Source: TMED109 sp002684605 (lineage in GTDB: Bacteria; Pseudomonadota; Alphaproteobacteria; TMED109). From it: DNA of 64,000 nt. A program made the translations under genes and the position numbers. Positions 1-8,747 of this stretch are shown piece by piece. Below the pieces are notes generated by a model. The model was not told where the DNA came from and made no database searches. It saw nothing but the letters and a program-made list of their open reading frames with translations. The DNA lies in the NCBI GenBank assembly GCA_913046335.1, contig CAJWSU010000002.1, positions 1-64,000 of the forward strand, given 5' to 3'. Each line of letters starts with the position of its first letter. The first letter of the stretch is position 1.

Positions 1-77
1 AATTATGGCTTGGAAAAAGAGCTCAATCTGGTAGATTAGCTCCTAGAGGTTTTCCTAGGTCTAATCGTTTTAACTAA
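1..77 (+). CDS. C-terminal end of an unidentified upstream protein (partial)
   Basis: An open frame enters from the left edge (first full codon at base 3) and stops at TAA 75-77. The visible residues are basic and end in PRGFPRSNRFN. The start lies outside the window. It sits 14 bases before a TRAP transporter DctQ gene, so a DctP substrate-binding protein would be a natural guess from position, but the tail is too short for me to recognise any family. Confidence 0.45.
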   Translation, partial: LWLGKRAQSGRLAPRGFPRSNRFN

Positions 78-91
78 AGGTAGAATGAGTA

Positions 92-595
92 TTGTATATA
101 ATAAGGATTATAAACTTAATAAATAAGCTAATTGGAGAAACTGTTAGTTGGTTAACTCTTTTTATGGTTTTAATAACCTTTCTAGTTGTTGTCTTGCGTT
201 ATGGTTTTAATATTGGATTTATATGGATGCAAGAGTCCGTTAGGTTCATGTATGCTGCAGTTTTTTTATTATGTGCAGGTTATACATTACTAAAAGATAA
301 ACATGTTAGAGTCGATGTATTATATTTAAATTTATCTGAAAGAAGTAAAGCTATTGTGGATTTAATAGGGTCTGTATTTTTGTTATTGCCAGTATGTTTT
401 GTAATTTTTTACTATTCTTGGAGCTATGTAATAAATTCGTGGCAGCAAATGGAAGGGTCAATAGAAGAGAGAGGTCTTCACCTTGTTTTTATAATGAAGA
501 CATTTATATGGCTATTTGCGATACTTGTAAGTATGCAAAGTTTAGCAACTATCATTAATTCTTTTATAATTTTAAAAAAAATAAAGGACAAATGA
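92..595 (+). CDS. dctQ: TRAP transporter small membrane subunit (DctQ family)
   Basis: This is the small four-helix membrane subunit of a tripartite ATP-independent periplasmic (TRAP) transporter, which pairs with DctM to import organic acids or similar solutes using a sodium gradient. The 167-residue protein has four hydrophobic segments (about residues 16-38, 50-66, 90-112 and 134-156). It carries the family pattern of a WMQE-type segment followed by GYTLLKDKHVRVDV. The start is TTG at 92: the frame is closed by a stop at 86-88, and AAAGGTAG at 77-84 is a suitable ribosome binding site. DctM follows after three bases, so the two are co-transcribed. The substrate cannot be told from this subunit. 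Confidence 0.9.
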   Translation: MYIIRIINLINKLIGETVSWLTLFMVLITFLVVVLRYGFNIGFIWMQESVRFMYAAVFLLCAGYTLLKDKHVRVDVLYLNLSERSKAIVDLIGSVFLLLPVCFVIFYYSWSYVINSWQQMEGSIEERGLHLVFIMKTFIWLFAILVSMQSLATIINSFIILKKIKDK

Positions 596-598
596 TTT

Positions 599-1990
599 AT
601 GTTTGAGCAAGAAATATTTATAGTTTTAATGTTAGTTTCTTTATTAGCTGTGCTAATGACTGGTTTTCCCGTTGCTTTTACACTATCAGGAGTAGCTCTA
701 TTTTTTGGAGTTGTTGGGTCTTGTTTTGATTTATTTGATATGGCCTTTATTCAAGCATTACCCAATAGAATATATGGCATAATGACAAATGACTTGTTAA
801 TAGCTGTTCCATTATTTGTTTTTATGGGAGTTATGCTGGAGAGATCAAAAATAGCAGAAGAGTTACTTGATACTATGGCTCATTTGTTAGGCAGTATGAA
901 AGGAGGACTTGGCATTTCAGTAACTATTGTAGGAGCGTTATTGGCAGCTTCTACAGGTATTGTGGGTGCAACCGTAGTAACTATGGGTTTGCTCTCGCTT
1001 CCGACTATGCTAAAAAGAGGGTATGCTCCTACTATTTCTGCAGGTACAATTTGTGCGGCTGGAACATTAGGACAAATTATTCCTCCTTCTATAGTTTTAA
1101 TATTGTTAGGCGACCAAATTTCGGCTGCTTATCAACAAGCACAATTAGCAAAAGGTAATTTTGCCCCTGAATCTATTTCAGTAACTGATTTATTTATGGG
1201 CGCTTTATTGCCAGGCTTATGTTTAGTTGGCTTATATATAGTTTGGCAAATAATTTATGCCAATATTTACCCTGATAAAATGCCAGCTATACCAAAGAGT
1301 GAAAGAGATGAATTAGAATTTAAAGAGTTACGAAATCGTGTATTAAAAGTTTTAATTCCGCCATTAGTTCTAATATGTGCTGTTCTAGGGTCAATTTTAA
1401 TGGGACTAGCTACTCCTACTGAATCTGCAGGAGTAGGAGCTATAGGTGCTATAATATTAGCTTACACTAGAAAACAATTATCTTTTAAAATCTTAAAGGA
1501 GGTTGCTACCTCAACAGCACAAACAACTTCAATGGTATTTACTATATTAATAGGTGCCGCAATGTTTAGTTTAGTTTTTAGAGGTTTTGGTGGAGATGAT
1601 ATAGTAGCTGAATTTTTAATGAATTTAAAAGGTGGTGTCGTTACTGCTATAATAATAACAATGGTTTTAATGTTTATATTAGGCTTCTTTCTAGATTTTA
1701 TTGAAATTATATATGTTGTATTACCTATAATAGGACCAGCAATTTTAATGATGGACATAAACCCTTTATGGTTTGCTATAATGATAGCTGTTAATTTGCA
1801 GACGTCATTCTTAACCCCGCCATTTGGGTTTGCCTTATTTTATTTACGTGGAGTTGCTCCAAAAAGTGTTTTAACTACAGATATATATAAAGGTGCTATT
1901 CCATTTGTTCTTATTCAAATTCTGATGTTAGGAATTTTATCAGTATTTCCTGAGCTAGCGACATGGTTACCATCAGTTATGTATAAGTAA
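599..1990 (+). CDS. dctM: TRAP transporter large membrane subunit (DctM family)
   Basis: This is the large transport subunit of the TRAP system, a 463-residue inner-membrane protein with about a dozen hydrophobic segments. Typical DctM blocks are visible: LTGFPVAFTLSG near the N-terminus, GIVGATVVTMGLLSLPTML, GTLGQIIPPSIVLILLGD, ATPTESAGVGAIGA, and near the C-terminus NLQTSFLTPPFGFALFYLRG. It starts three bases after dctQ, and its TAA overlaps the ATG of the next gene by one base, so translation is probably coupled. No DctP binding protein is visible in the window. A second DctQM pair occurs at 32.6-34.6 kb on the other strand. Confidence 0.93.
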   Translation: MFEQEIFIVLMLVSLLAVLMTGFPVAFTLSGVALFFGVVGSCFDLFDMAFIQALPNRIYGIMTNDLLIAVPLFVFMGVMLERSKIAEELLDTMAHLLGSMKGGLGISVTIVGALLAASTGIVGATVVTMGLLSLPTMLKRGYAPTISAGTICAAGTLGQIIPPSIVLILLGDQISAAYQQAQLAKGNFAPESISVTDLFMGALLPGLCLVGLYIVWQIIYANIYPDKMPAIPKSERDELEFKELRNRVLKVLIPPLVLICAVLGSILMGLATPTESAGVGAIGAIILAYTRKQLSFKILKEVATSTAQTTSMVFTILIGAAMFSLVFRGFGGDDIVAEFLMNLKGGVVTAIIITMVLMFILGFFLDFIEIIYVVLPIIGPAILMMDINPLWFAIMIAVNLQTSFLTPPFGFALFYLRGVAPKSVLTTDIYKGAIPFVLIQILMLGILSVFPELATWLPSVMYK

Positions 1991-2397
1991 TGAAAAAAAT
2001 TATTGTCATAATAGTATTTCTTTATATGAATTTATGTATTGCAGATGAAAATGTATATAAGGCAGAATATGTTCCATTAAATTGTATCGGTATTGCAAGT
2101 GAATATAACAATATGTTTATTGCAAAATGGACATTTGCACCTATAGGGGGCAGTGGCTCATTAGTAGACATAAGATATAATAATAAAAAGCGCGAAGGAA
2201 AAATTAGAACTTCTGTTTATAAAAATGGAAACTTATATGGAAGAGGAAAATGGGTAGGAAGATCAAGTTCTCGAATATATAATACATTAGTTGAAATTAA
2301 TTATTCTAATGAAGCAAAACTTTTTAAATTGAAAACTACATTTAATCCTGATGAATTTCATCTAGAAGGTAAATGTAGTATTAATGAAATTAAATAG
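1990..2397 (+). CDS. small secreted protein of unknown function
   Basis: I do not recognise this 135-residue protein. It begins with a clear Sec signal peptide (two lysines, a hydrophobic stretch to about residue 17, likely cleavage after CIA), so the mature part of about 115 residues should be periplasmic. Two cysteines remain in the mature part (in PLNCIGIA and EGKCSINE) and could form a disulfide. It overlaps the stop codon of dctM by one base and is followed 22 bases later by an N-formylglutamate amidohydrolase-like gene. It is therefore probably part of the transporter operon and may act on the same substrate. That role is inference from position only. Confidence 0.7.
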   Translation: MKKIIVIIVFLYMNLCIADENVYKAEYVPLNCIGIASEYNNMFIAKWTFAPIGGSGSLVDIRYNNKKREGKIRTSVYKNGNLYGRGKWVGRSSSRIYNTLVEINYSNEAKLFKLKTTFNPDEFHLEGKCSINEIK

Positions 2398-2419
2398 AAA
2401 AATAATATAATTAATTCGT

Positions 2420-3226
2420 ATGATAGAAGTAAATTCAAATAATTCGATACCTATAATTATATCAATTCCACATAGTGGAACTCTTTATAGTAATATTTTT
2501 TTAAAAAATATTTTATTAAGTAAAAAAGAATTACAATTTTCAGAAGATAATTATGTTGATAAAATTTTAGAAAAAGCTCTTGGTGGTAATATTTCTTATG
2601 TAAAAGCAAATTTTCCTAGGTCATTTATTGATGTTAATAGAAGTCCATTAGAATTAGATTCTTTAATGGTGTCCTCTAATATACCTACGATTGATAAGTT
2701 TAATCTTACCAAGGTGAAAAGTGGGATTGGAGTGATTCATAGAGTTTCCTATTATGGTAATGAAATATATGGTCATTTATTAACAAGGAGAGAAATAGTA
2801 AAAAGATTATTAAATAATTATTTTCCGTATCATAATGCTTTAAAACTTCTTATAAAAAATACAAAAATAATTAATAATAGACTATTAGTTCTAGATTTTC
2901 ATTCTATGCCTTCAAAGTTTCTAGATAAAAATATAGATATTGTTATAGGAAATAACTTTAATTTGTCTTGCAATAATACAATATCTTCTAAAGTTATTAA
3001 TTATTTCTGTGACTATAATTATTCATTAAGCATAAATGATCCTTATTCAGGAGGTTTTATAACCAAATTTTATGGCAAACCTCTGGAGAGAGTAAATGTT
3101 TTACAAATAGAGATAAATAGATCTTTATATATGAATGAAGATACATTAGAGATTAAAAGTAATAAGTTAAATATTTTATCAAAAAACCTTAACTCAATTA
3201 TAAAAAAATTAACTAATGATTTATAA
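2420..3226 (+). CDS. N-formylglutamate amidohydrolase family protein (HutG-like)
   Basis: This family hydrolyses N-formyl-L-glutamate to formate and glutamate in histidine breakdown, or related N-acyl amino acids. The 268-residue protein shows the family blocks in order: ISIPHSG near residue 15, PRSFIDVNR, HRVSYYG, the metal-site block LVLDFHSMPS, a VIGNN segment, and near the end DPYSGGFITKFYG with LQIEINRSLYM. The length is normal. It follows a TRAP transporter and a small secreted protein in the same direction, so the transporter may import an acyl amino acid or organic acid processed here. Other hut genes are not present in the window, so the exact substrate is open. Confidence 0.85.
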   Translation: MIEVNSNNSIPIIISIPHSGTLYSNIFLKNILLSKKELQFSEDNYVDKILEKALGGNISYVKANFPRSFIDVNRSPLELDSLMVSSNIPTIDKFNLTKVKSGIGVIHRVSYYGNEIYGHLLTRREIVKRLLNNYFPYHNALKLLIKNTKIINNRLLVLDFHSMPSKFLDKNIDIVIGNNFNLSCNNTISSKVINYFCDYNYSLSINDPYSGGFITKFYGKPLERVNVLQIEINRSLYMNEDTLEIKSNKLNILSKNLNSIIKKLTNDL

Positions 3227-3239
3227 CCTATAATAAAGA

Positions 3240-4556
3240 TCAGTTGAAGTGATATATTTTTTTATATTGTGTAAGCAATAGTAGTCCTCTAAAGGATAAA
3301 AAAATTAAAAAAGAGATCCATAAACCATGGTTATCATATACTGGAACTAATATTATTAAACTGAGTAAATAAATAATAAAGCTTTGGAAAACAGTGTTTC
3401 TCATAATTTTTGTTTTATTAGCACCTATAAATACTCCATCTAGTTGAAAGGCTAAAAAAGATATTAAAGGTGAGATTATTATCCAAGTAACATATTTCTT
3501 TGTCTCAAATAAAACTTCATTAAGAGGAGTAATTATTCCTATAATTTTCATGGAAAAAAAATAAAATATTACACTATATAAAAGAGCAAATATCAATGAT
3601 ATTATACAGGAAGAAATTATAATTTTTGTAATATTTTTTTTATTTTTTCTTCCATACTCATTGCCTACCAGTACTTCACTTGCCTGTGCAAAGCCATCTA
3701 GGCTATAGGATATAAACATTTGGAGTATAATTAAAATAGCATTTGCTGCTAATATAGTCTCACCTAACCTAGAACCAATAGCAGTAAATATTAATATACT
3801 CATTAGAATAAAAAATGTTCTAATAAATAAATTAGTATTAGTTTTAAATAGCAAATTAAAATTATCTTGAAAAAGTCTTTTATGATTTAATAAATTAATT
3901 AATGGAATAAAAGGTTTAATATAATATAATCCAAGTATAACACCTCCATATTCAGATATAATGGTTCCAATTGCTATACCTTTAATATTTAAACCTAAAT
4001 ACATTCCAAGAAATAAATCTAAAACTATATTTAATGTATTAATAAATAAAACTAATTTAAATATTTGCCATGGTTTATTACTTCCAAGTAATATACCAAA
4101 TATAACAAAGTTAATAAAAGTTGCTGGTGCCCCAAAAATTCTAATATTTATATAGGACTTAGTAAAAGTTAAGATGTTCTCATTATCTGTAAATATTATT
4201 ATTAAAATATTTTTTAAAAATAATATGGCAGGTATACATAACAATCCAAATAGCATGGCTAATAGTAAATTTTTTTTAATTATATTTATAATCTTTTTGT
4301 CATTTTTTTGACCATAAGCCTGTGCTATTAAGCCAGTTGTGCCCATTCTAAAGAAACCAAAGCAGAAATAGAAAAAAGATAATATTGAACTTCCAATTGC
4401 AATAGCACCAATCTGTTCTATACTAATACGGCCTATTATTGAAGTATCAATTAGGCCTAATAAGGGTGTAGATATATTTGATAAAATCATAGGTATAGCA
4501 ATGCTAATGATTAATTTATATAATTTTATATAATTGTATGTTTGTTTATATTTCAT
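3240..4556 (-). CDS. MATE family efflux transporter
   Basis: This is a multidrug and toxic compound extrusion protein of 438 residues with about twelve transmembrane helices, exporting organic cations in exchange for sodium or protons. Family features are the N-terminal SIAIPMILSNISTPLLGLIDTSIIG block and the conserved GxxxxGxxAQAYGQ-like loop (RMGTTGLIAQAYGQKNDKK). The second half repeats the pattern with DGFAQASEVLVGNEYGRKN. It is of the DinF-like branch by eye. It ends 13 bases from the convergent HutG-like gene and is divergent from mrcA, with about 110 bases between them. The substrate cannot be predicted. Confidence 0.92.
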   Translation of the reverse strand: MKYKQTYNYIKLYKLIISIAIPMILSNISTPLLGLIDTSIIGRISIEQIGAIAIGSSILSFFYFCFGFFRMGTTGLIAQAYGQKNDKKIINIIKKNLLLAMLFGLLCIPAILFLKNILIIIFTDNENILTFTKSYINIRIFGAPATFINFVIFGILLGSNKPWQIFKLVLFINTLNIVLDLFLGMYLGLNIKGIAIGTIISEYGGVILGLYYIKPFIPLINLLNHKRLFQDNFNLLFKTNTNLFIRTFFILMSILIFTAIGSRLGETILAANAILIILQMFISYSLDGFAQASEVLVGNEYGRKNKKNITKIIISSCIISLIFALLYSVIFYFFSMKIIGIITPLNEVLFETKKYVTWIIISPLISFLAFQLDGVFIGANKTKIMRNTVFQSFIIYLLSLIILVPVYDNHGLWISFLIFLSFRGLLLLTQYKKIYHFN

Positions 4557-4589
4557 TATAAATATAGATAGCTTAAATTTAATTAATTT

Positions 4590-4624
4590 TATATGATTTT
4601 TCGTTTTTTGGCAGAAATCATATA
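4590..4624. promoter_or_regulatory. inverted repeat in the divergent MATE/mrcA promoter region
   Basis: TATATGATTT (4590-4599) and AAATCATATA (4615-4624) form a perfect 10-bp inverted repeat with a 15-base spacer containing TTGGCA. It lies in the only intergenic space between the divergent MATE gene and mrcA. It could be a regulator site or a chance AT-rich repeat; there is no further evidence for either. Confidence 0.25.
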
Positions 4625-4666
4625 TATATAAGACTATGTATTATTGAATATTTTTTTGAGGACGCA

Positions 4667-7057
4667 ATGTTAAAGTTTTTATATTATTCATTCTTATTGA
4701 TAATTGGTATTGTATCAGCCTTAGCAATTATTTCGTTATCTATTTTATGGAATTATGGAAACGATTTACCAGATTATATGCAATTACAATCATATAAAAC
4801 AAAAGCAATGACACGGTTATATTCTAGTAATGATAATATTATCCAAGAGTATGCTAATGAAAAGAGAGTATTTATACCATATGAGGCAATTCCTAAATTA
4901 TTAATTGAAGCTTTTGTTGTTACTGAAGATAAAAATTTTTTTAAACATGATGGAATAGACTTTAAAGGAATTTCTAGAGCAGTATTATTAAATATTAAAC
5001 ATTTAATAACAGATAAAAGATTAGTTGGTGCATCTACTATTACTCAGCAGGTAGCAAAAAATTTTCTATTATCAAATGAAGTTTCCTTTGATAGAAAAAT
5101 AAAAGAAGCTTTACTTGCACTTCGTATTGAAAGGACTTTAACAAAAGAACAGATACTAGAATTGTATTTAAATGAAATATTTTTAGGTTTTAGATCTTAT
5201 GGAATAGCCGTTGCATCCCAAAATTATTTTAATAAATCAATAAATGATTTAAGTTTGGCTGAAATTGCTTTTTTAGCTGGTTTACCAAAAGGTCCAAATA
5301 ATTATCACCCAATAAAAAAATATAATGCTGCAGTTAATAGAAGAAATTATGTTTTATCTAGGTTATTTGAAGAAGGAGTTATTAGTAGGATAGATTTATC
5401 TAAGGCATTAAAAAATAAAATTCAGGTTAAAAGTAATCAAAATAATATTAAAATTAATGCTCATTATTTTTCGGAAGAAGTTAGAAAGATTATTATAAAT
5501 AAATACGATAAAGAATATCTATATAATGAGGGGTTATACGTTCTAACTACATTAGATGAAAAATTACAAAGTTATGCAGAAAAAAGTCTTAAAGAAGGTT
5601 TAGAACAGTATGATAAAAGACAAGGTTGGAGAGGTAAGGTAGGTAATATTGAATTAACGCATATTAATGGCCAATGGTTATCAAAATTTAATAATTATGA
5701 ATTAAAGGATATAAATAACAATATATATGCTGTGGTTTTAGGCTTTGAGGATAATAAAATAAATATTGGTTTTTTAAATGGTGATTTAGGAAAGCTAGAT
5801 TTAATTGAATCAGCTTGGGTTATTAATGCAGGTGAGGAAGATAATATTACTATTGATAGTTATAAAAATATTATTTTAAAAGTAGGTGATATTATATTAG
5901 TAACCAAATCTTCAAATTATACAGTGGGAGAAAAATCATATAAAATATATCAAGTTCCACAGGCAAATGGAGGTATAGTAGCAATAGATGCCTTTACCGG
6001 AAATGTTTTAGCATTAGTAGGTGGATATAACTTTATAAAAAATAAGTTTAATAGGGTAACTCAAGCTAAGAGACAGGCTGGGTCAGCCTTTAAGCCATTT
6101 GTTTACTTGGCAGCACTAGAGTCTGGTCTAACGCCTTCATCATTAATATTAGATTCTCCTTTAGTTATAGACCAGGGGCCAGGACTTTCAGAATGGATAC
6201 CTAAAAATTACACAGGCTCTTATTATGGTTTGAGTACACTAAGAACTGGATTAGAGAAATCTAGAAATGTAATGACAGTTAGATTAGCAAACTCTATCGG
6301 TATAGAAAAAATAGTTGAAATAGGTAAACGTTTTAAAATTGGAGATTATCCTGAGCAATTAGCTACGGCACTAGGTGCTGGAGAAACCTCTTTATTAAAT
6401 TTGACAGCAGCTTATGCTAGTTTTATTAATGATGGATATCTTGTAAGACCAAATTTTATTGAAACAATACATAATAGATATGGCAAGATTATATATTCAA
6501 AAAACACAAATAAATGTCAAGATTGTAAAAATGAGGATGTTGGCCCTAAAATATTTAAAAATTCAATAAAATCTATTAGAGTAATAAAAGATACAAATGC
6601 ATTTCAAGTAGCTTGGATTTTAAATGGTGTTATTAAAAATGGAACTGGTAAGTCTCTAAAAGCTATTGATAATTATATTGGAGGTAAGACTGGCACTACA
6701 AATGATAACAAAGATGCTTGGTTCATTGGTTTTTCTTCTAATTTAGTAGTAGGTGTATTTATTGGTAATGATATGCCGAGCTCTTTAGGAAAAAAAGAAA
6801 CTGGTGGCAAAGTTGCAGCACCTATATGGGGTAATTTTATGAAAAAAGCATTACTTTTGTATCCTTCAAGTCCATTTAAAATTCCTAAAAATGTTGAAAT
6901 GATTAAAGTCGATCATGAAACTGGTTTATTACCTAGTGCTAAGACTAATAAAATTATTTATGAGGCATTTATATCTGGAACTGCTCCAACAACATATAAA
7001 ATGAAGCCAAGCGGTGATACTAAAAATTTAAAGCCATTAGATGGAAAAATATACTAG
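4667..7057 (+). CDS. mrcA: penicillin-binding protein 1A
   Basis: This bifunctional peptidoglycan synthase polymerises glycan strands and cross-links peptides on the outer face of the inner membrane. The 796-residue protein has an N-terminal membrane anchor (about 5-28). Its GT51 glycosyltransferase domain carries the EDKNFFKHDG motif with the catalytic Glu at residue 87. An OB-like insert typical of PBP1A follows. The transpeptidase domain has the SxxK motif at Ser473-Lys476, SRN at 532-534 and KTG at 674-676, so both activities should be intact. The order mrcA then prfB is common in alphaproteobacteria. An AT-rich divergent promoter region precedes it, and the site GAGGA lies just upstream of the ATG. 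Confidence 0.97.
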   Translation: MLKFLYYSFLLIIGIVSALAIISLSILWNYGNDLPDYMQLQSYKTKAMTRLYSSNDNIIQEYANEKRVFIPYEAIPKLLIEAFVVTEDKNFFKHDGIDFKGISRAVLLNIKHLITDKRLVGASTITQQVAKNFLLSNEVSFDRKIKEALLALRIERTLTKEQILELYLNEIFLGFRSYGIAVASQNYFNKSINDLSLAEIAFLAGLPKGPNNYHPIKKYNAAVNRRNYVLSRLFEEGVISRIDLSKALKNKIQVKSNQNNIKINAHYFSEEVRKIIINKYDKEYLYNEGLYVLTTLDEKLQSYAEKSLKEGLEQYDKRQGWRGKVGNIELTHINGQWLSKFNNYELKDINNNIYAVVLGFEDNKINIGFLNGDLGKLDLIESAWVINAGEEDNITIDSYKNIILKVGDIILVTKSSNYTVGEKSYKIYQVPQANGGIVAIDAFTGNVLALVGGYNFIKNKFNRVTQAKRQAGSAFKPFVYLAALESGLTPSSLILDSPLVIDQGPGLSEWIPKNYTGSYYGLSTLRTGLEKSRNVMTVRLANSIGIEKIVEIGKRFKIGDYPEQLATALGAGETSLLNLTAAYASFINDGYLVRPNFIETIHNRYGKIIYSKNTNKCQDCKNEDVGPKIFKNSIKSIRVIKDTNAFQVAWILNGVIKNGTGKSLKAIDNYIGGKTGTTNDNKDAWFIGFSSNLVVGVFIGNDMPSSLGKKETGGKVAAPIWGNFMKKALLLYPSSPFKIPKNVEMIKVDHETGLLPSAKTNKIIYEAFISGTAPTTYKMKPSGDTKNLKPLDGKIY

Positions 7058-7083
7058 TATATAAAAAATATAGGAAGATTTAT

Positions 7084-8182
7084 ATGAACGCAGAAATTAA
7101 TAATATAATAAAAACAATCAATCTAGCTATGCAATCTATACGGAGGCATCTTTGACCCTGATAAAGCATCAATTAGGTTAAAAGAATTAAATACGCTAGC
7201 TGCTAACCCGGAATTGTGGAAGGATCAGTTATCAGCTCAAGATTTAATGAAAGAAAGAACTCACCTACAAGATAGGTATAATAAATATAAGACTTTAGAA
7301 TTAGATATAAGAGATACAATTGCTTTAATAGAGTTGGCTGATTTTGAAAATGACAACAATTTTATAAAAGAAGGTAAAAAAAATCTAGAAGAATTATGTA
7401 TCATAGTAAAAAAAATAGAATTAGAAACATTATTATCAGGTGAAGCAGATAGAAATGATTGTTACTTAGAAATAAATGCTGGGGCCGGTGGAACAGAAAG
7501 TCAAGACTGGGCACAAATGATATTAAGAATGTATTCTAGATGGGCTGAAAAAAAACAATATAAAATATCAATTGTGGATGAAAATCAAGGTGATGAAACT
7601 GGTATTAAATCTATTTGTATAAGAATTGGTGGAATTAATGCTTATGGTTGGTTAAAAACAGAATCAGGTGTACATAGATTAGTTAGAATATCACCTTTTG
7701 ATTCTCAAAGTAGGCGGCACACATCATTTGCAAGTGTTTGGGTATATCCTGTTATTGATGATGATATAGAAATAAATATTGAAGAAAAGGATTTAAGAAT
7801 TGATACCTACAGAGCTTCTGGAGCAGGAGGCCAACATGTTAATAGAACAGATAGTGCTGTAAGAATAACTCATTTACCAACAAACATAGTAGTTCAATGT
7901 CAAAACCATAGATCTCAACATCAAAATAAGGCTGAGGCCTACAAAATATTAAGAGCTAAGTTATATGAATTAGAGCTTAGTAAAAAAGAAATAGAAAAAA
8001 ACGAAACTGAATCTAATAAAACAGAGATTGGTTGGGGCCATCAAATTAGATCTTATGTATTACAGCCTTATCAATTAGTAAAAGACCTTAGAACAAATAA
8101 AGAGAGCTCTAACTTCCAGGCAATTCTTGATGGTGATATAGACATTTTTCTAGAAGAGTCTTTAGCAAGTAAAATAATTTAA
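7084..8182 (+). CDS. prfB: peptide chain release factor 2, made by programmed +1 frameshift
   Basis: RF2 ends translation at UGA and UAA. The full gene starts at ATG 7084. The first 23 codons end at CTT 7150-7152, where an in-frame TGA (7153-7155) interrupts the frame; the rest continues in the +1 frame from GAC 7154. The joined protein is about 365 residues, the normal RF2 length. It contains the codon-recognition motif SPF (in RISPFDSQSRR) and the peptidyl-hydrolysis motif GGQ (in SGAGGQHVNR). An annotation that starts at 7214 would miss the N-terminus. It follows mrcA closely and ends two bases from the convergent bcp gene. Confidence 0.97.
7142..7156 (+). promoter_or_regulatory. prfB programmed frameshift site
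   Basis: The site has the classical layout: an internal Shine-Dalgarno GGAGG (7142-7146), a three-base spacer CAT, then the slippery CTT TGA C (7150-7156). When RF2 is scarce, termination at the UGA is slow and the ribosome shifts +1, making more RF2. This is the well-known autoregulation of prfB, here fully conserved. Confidence 0.95.
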
Positions 8183-8184
8183 CA

Positions 8185-8658
8185 TCAAATATTTAATAGC
8201 TCTTTTGAGGATTTAATTACCTCTTCAACATGTCCTTTAACTTTAACTTTACGCCAAATTTTATGGATCTTATTTTTTTTAGATATTAAAAAAGTAGACC
8301 TATCTATTCCCATATATTTTTTACCGTACATAGATTTTTCAACCCATACTTCAAATTTTTCACAAATTACACCAGTAATATCAGAACCAAGTATTATTTT
8401 TAAATCATGTTTTAATTTAAATTTATCATGTTTAACTACAGTATCTTTTGAAATACCAATAACAGTAATATTGTTGACTTTAAAATAGCTAGAATTTTCA
8501 GAAAACTCTATTGCCTCTTTTGTGCACCCTGGAGTATCATCCTTAGGATAGAAATATAATATATAAGCATTTTTTATATTAGATGTATCTATTTTAGAGC
8601 CTCCATCTATATCAACAGTAAAAACAGGTGCATTCATATTTTCTAACAAATTCGACAT
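8185..8658 (-). CDS. bcp: peroxiredoxin of the BCP/PrxQ family
   Basis: This thiol peroxidase reduces hydrogen peroxide and organic hydroperoxides using thioredoxin. The 157-residue protein has the motif FYPKDDTPGCTKEA with the peroxidatic Cys at 45. The usual nearby second cysteine, five residues later, is an isoleucine. A cysteine at 99, before EKFEVW, matches the more distant resolving position known from Xylella-type PrxQ. The enzyme is therefore probably still a two-cysteine type. It is convergent with prfB (two bases between stops) and stands divergently from the AsmA-like gene. Confidence 0.93.
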   Translation of the reverse strand: MSNLLENMNAPVFTVDIDGGSKIDTSNIKNAYILYFYPKDDTPGCTKEAIEFSENSSYFKVNNITVIGISKDTVVKHDKFKLKHDLKIILGSDITGVICEKFEVWVEKSMYGKKYMGIDRSTFLISKKNKIHKIWRKVKVKGHVEEVIKSSKELLNI

Positions 8659-8747
8659 TTTTTGACTCCTTATTGCAATATTTATAATATATAATACTTA
8701 TATAATAATATTAAAAATATAGTAAACTAAACATTATTGAGATTTAA

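Noticed and set aside
1462..1758. 98-codon minus-strand frame inside dctM
   Set aside because: It is a shadow of the dctM reading frame with no family features; the same holds for the many antisense frames in cox, xdhC and degP genes.
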